Source: Neobacillus rhizophilus
Lineage (GTDB): Bacteria; Bacillota; Bacilli; Bacillales; Cytobacillaceae
Direction: 5' to 3'
Length of the DNA stretch: 64,000 nt
Assembly (NCBI RefSeq): GCF_018343535.1
Contig: NZ_JAGYPF010000005.1
Span: forward strand, 744,001-808,000
Below, piece by piece: positions 62,488-64,000 of this stretch (positions within the stretch are counted from its first letter, which is position 1; each line of letters starts with the position of its first letter). The notes below the pieces were generated by a model that was not told where the DNA came from, searched no databases, and saw nothing but the letters and a program-made list of their open reading frames with translations. The translations under genes and the position numbers were made by a program.

Positions 62488-63651
62488 ATGTACTACCGTC
62501 AAATGGGAAAGCTGCCCCGCAAGCGGCATACAATGTTTAAAAAAGAGGATGGGAGCCTTTATAGAGAGCAAGTTATGGGTACCAGGGGGTTTTCCGGCAC
62601 ACAATCAATTCTTTACCATCATTACATGCCGACAGAAGTTGTAAAAGCAAAATTAAAGGGTTGTTATCTGCCTGAATATGAAGAACAGCAAATGCTTAAA
62701 CATCGGCATTTTTTTACAAATAAAATTAACAAGCGTGGGGATTTCTTAAAGGCAAGAGAGTACCTTTTGGGTAATCAAGATCTGTTAATCGGGACGGCGA
62801 CTGTCACAGAAGGGATAAACAGCTTTTATCGAAATAGTGACGGAGATGAGATGCTGTTTATTCATACCGGCACAGGAAAGCTTGAGACGATGTTTGGGAC
62901 GCTATCGTACGGACCAGGTGATTACCTACTCATTCCGATTGGAACAATACACAGATTAATTCCTAAAGGTGCTGAACCGACAAAGATGCTGTTTGTTGAG
63001 GCATTCAGTCAAATCACGACACCTCGGCGTTATCGGAACGAATACGGGCAGCTGCTGGAGCATAGTCCGTTTTGCGAACGGGACATTCGCGGGCCGGAAA
63101 GGTTAGAAACCTATAATCAATCTGGGGAATTCGAGGTGTTAACGAAGTCACGCGGGGCTATCCATTCGCACATTATTGGCCATCATCCGCTTGATGTGGC
63201 GGGCTGGGACGGTTATTTGTACCCGTGGGCCTTTAATATAGGAAACTTTGAACCAATTACAGGAAGGATTCATCAGCCGCCGCCGGTTCATCAAACATTT
63301 GAAGGAAACAATTTTGTTGTTTGTTCATTTGTTCCACGTCTTTACGATTATCATCCTGAGGCCATCCCGGCACCATATTACCATAGCAATGTAAACAGTG
63401 ACGAGCTTCTCTATTATGTAAAGGGCAATTTTATGAGCCGTAAGGGTATCCAGGAAGGATCTATTACCCTGCACCCGAGCGGAATTCCGCATGGACCTCA
63501 CCCGGGGAAAACGGAGGCGAGCATTGGGAAGAAAGAGACACTTGAATTGGCTGTTATGATTGATACCTTTCACCCATTGAAGGCTGTAAAAAATGCTCAT
63601 GAATATGAGGACCCTGCCTATATGTATTCTTGGTACGAAAGGAAAGAATAG
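62488..63651 (+). CDS. hmgA: homogentisate 1,2-dioxygenase
   Basis: Opens the homogentisate ring to maleylacetoacetate. The 387-residue cupin-type protein begins MYYRQMGKLPRKRHTMFKKE. It contains the central DGDEMLFIHTGTGKLET and FGTLSYGPGDYLLIPIGTIH segments and the C-terminal iron-binding region (LHPSGIPHGPHPGK). I prefer ATG 62488 to the earlier in-frame starts that lie inside hppD. Ribosome-binding site AAGGG is weakly placed. Together with hppD it forms the upper part of the pathway. Maleylacetoacetate isomerase and fumarylacetoacetase are not seen. Confidence 0.93.
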   Translation: MYYRQMGKLPRKRHTMFKKEDGSLYREQVMGTRGFSGTQSILYHHYMPTEVVKAKLKGCYLPEYEEQQMLKHRHFFTNKINKRGDFLKAREYLLGNQDLLIGTATVTEGINSFYRNSDGDEMLFIHTGTGKLETMFGTLSYGPGDYLLIPIGTIHRLIPKGAEPTKMLFVEAFSQITTPRRYRNEYGQLLEHSPFCERDIRGPERLETYNQSGEFEVLTKSRGAIHSHIIGHHPLDVAGWDGYLYPWAFNIGNFEPITGRIHQPPPVHQTFEGNNFVVCSFVPRLYDYHPEAIPAPYYHSNVNSDELLYYVKGNFMSRKGIQEGSITLHPSGIPHGPHPGKTEASIGKKETLELAVMIDTFHPLKAVKNAHEYEDPAYMYSWYERKE

Positions 63652-63662
63652 AATGGCTGAAG

Positions 63663-63695
63663 CAATCCAACATTAAGGTTGGGTTGTTTTTTCTT
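63663..63695 (+). terminator. hppD-hmgA terminator
   Basis: AATCCAAC and GTTGGGTT form a hairpin followed by GTTTTTTCTTTT. Confidence 0.88.
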
Positions 63696-63761
63696 TTAAG
63701 GAGGATTATTTTAATAAAAATGGTATGCTTTAGATAGAGGTTTTTGTGAGAGGTGAAATGA

Positions 63762-64000
63762 ATGAAATTGGAAGCTATATTAGCAAAATTAAAGGAGCAT
63801 ACTCCAGAAATACTAGGGAGCAAGAAATTTTCAAAATATGCGGTTATGGTGCCGCTTGTATTAAAAGGTGATGAAGTTCATGTCTTATTTGAGGTTCGGT
63901 CTCTTCAGTTAAAAAGACAGCCGGGTGAAATCTGTTTTCCTGGCGGCAAGATTGATTCCCATGACGAGGACGCTGAAGCTGCTGCTATCCGTGAAACAAA
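63762..64000 (+). CDS. NUDIX CoA pyrophosphatase, 5' part (cut by window)
   Basis: The frame starting MKLEAILAKLKEHTPEILGS is open to the window end (79 complete codons). KYAVMVPLVLKGDEVHVLFE and KRQPGEICFPGGKIDSHDED followed by AEAAAIRET are the UPF0035 signature and the start of the Nudix box of YeaB/NudL-type CoA diphosphatases. AGGTG lies 6 bases before the ATG. The overlapping ATG at 63758 is out of frame. Confidence 0.88.
   Translation, partial: MKLEAILAKLKEHTPEILGSKKFSKYAVMVPLVLKGDEVHVLFEVRSLQLKRQPGEICFPGGKIDSHDEDAEAAAIRET

Overview
The window is low-GC Firmicute DNA from an endospore-forming member of the Bacillaceae (Bacillus/Neobacillus/Mesobacillus-like). The evidence is gene content (odhAB, an Sda-like protein, SspH, a YhcN/YlaJ lipoprotein, YuzL, YhfH, a GerPC-like protein, KtrB plus a KtrA-type subunit, MprF, an LtaS-type enzyme), strong AGGAGG ribosome-binding sites, TTG/GTG starts and many short intrinsic terminators. 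I see no rRNA, tRNA, CRISPR array or prophage. The last gene (NUDIX hydrolase) runs off the right edge and the first regulatory RNA off the left edge.

Layout. 1-6962: a tryptophan operon trpEGDCFBA behind two tandem T-box leaders, both with a UGG (Trp) specifier. 7141-8791: an unknown protein and the tRNA 2-selenouridine synthase mnmH. 8971-15457: odhAB, a tiny Sda-like gene, an acyl-CoA ligase and a small conserved protein. 15490-18180: a spore lipoprotein, an island of GC-rich palindromic repeats around a decayed IS1182-type transposase, and a yidC2 gene preceded by what looks like a MifM-type translation-arrest leader. 18290-26868: anaerobic pflBA, a membrane-anchored cupredoxin, mprF, a DD-carboxypeptidase and a solitary modB. 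26951-31604: a cluster of small spore-type genes (one frameshifted), an ABC-F ATPase and a Sco protein. 31691-33955: a Smr-less MutS2-like ATPase behind a leader with upstream ORFs and a terminator-like hairpin. 34010-35359: a palindromic repeat and five very small genes, including a tandem yhfH duplication. 35629-44367: a two-PAS histidine kinase, a selenocysteine formate dehydrogenase, a 3D-domain secreted protein and two NarK-type transporters, one fused to a PAS domain. 44677-50757: potassium uptake, acyl-CoA dehydrogenase, sspH and a lipoteichoic acid synthase. 50867-56280: more palindromic repeats, a giant membrane protein and a cation/proton antiporter behind a structured leader. 56319-64000: a broken haem-copper oxidase subunit, an ABC importer of the TrpXYZ type, and the hppD-hmgA tyrosine degradation pair.

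How the genes fit together. Two themes recur. One is anaerobic and molybdenum/selenium metabolism: Sec-FdhF, mnmH, modB, two NarK transporters with FNR-type palindromes, and pflBA. The other is control by leader RNAs or nascent peptides: tandem Trp T-boxes, the MifM-like leader of yidC2, the uORF leader of the MutS2-like gene and the antiporter leader. Standard gene callers would probably miss or break several of these: the UGA-recoded fdhF, the ATT-start YdjO-like gene, the TTG-start Sda-like gene and the arrest leader.
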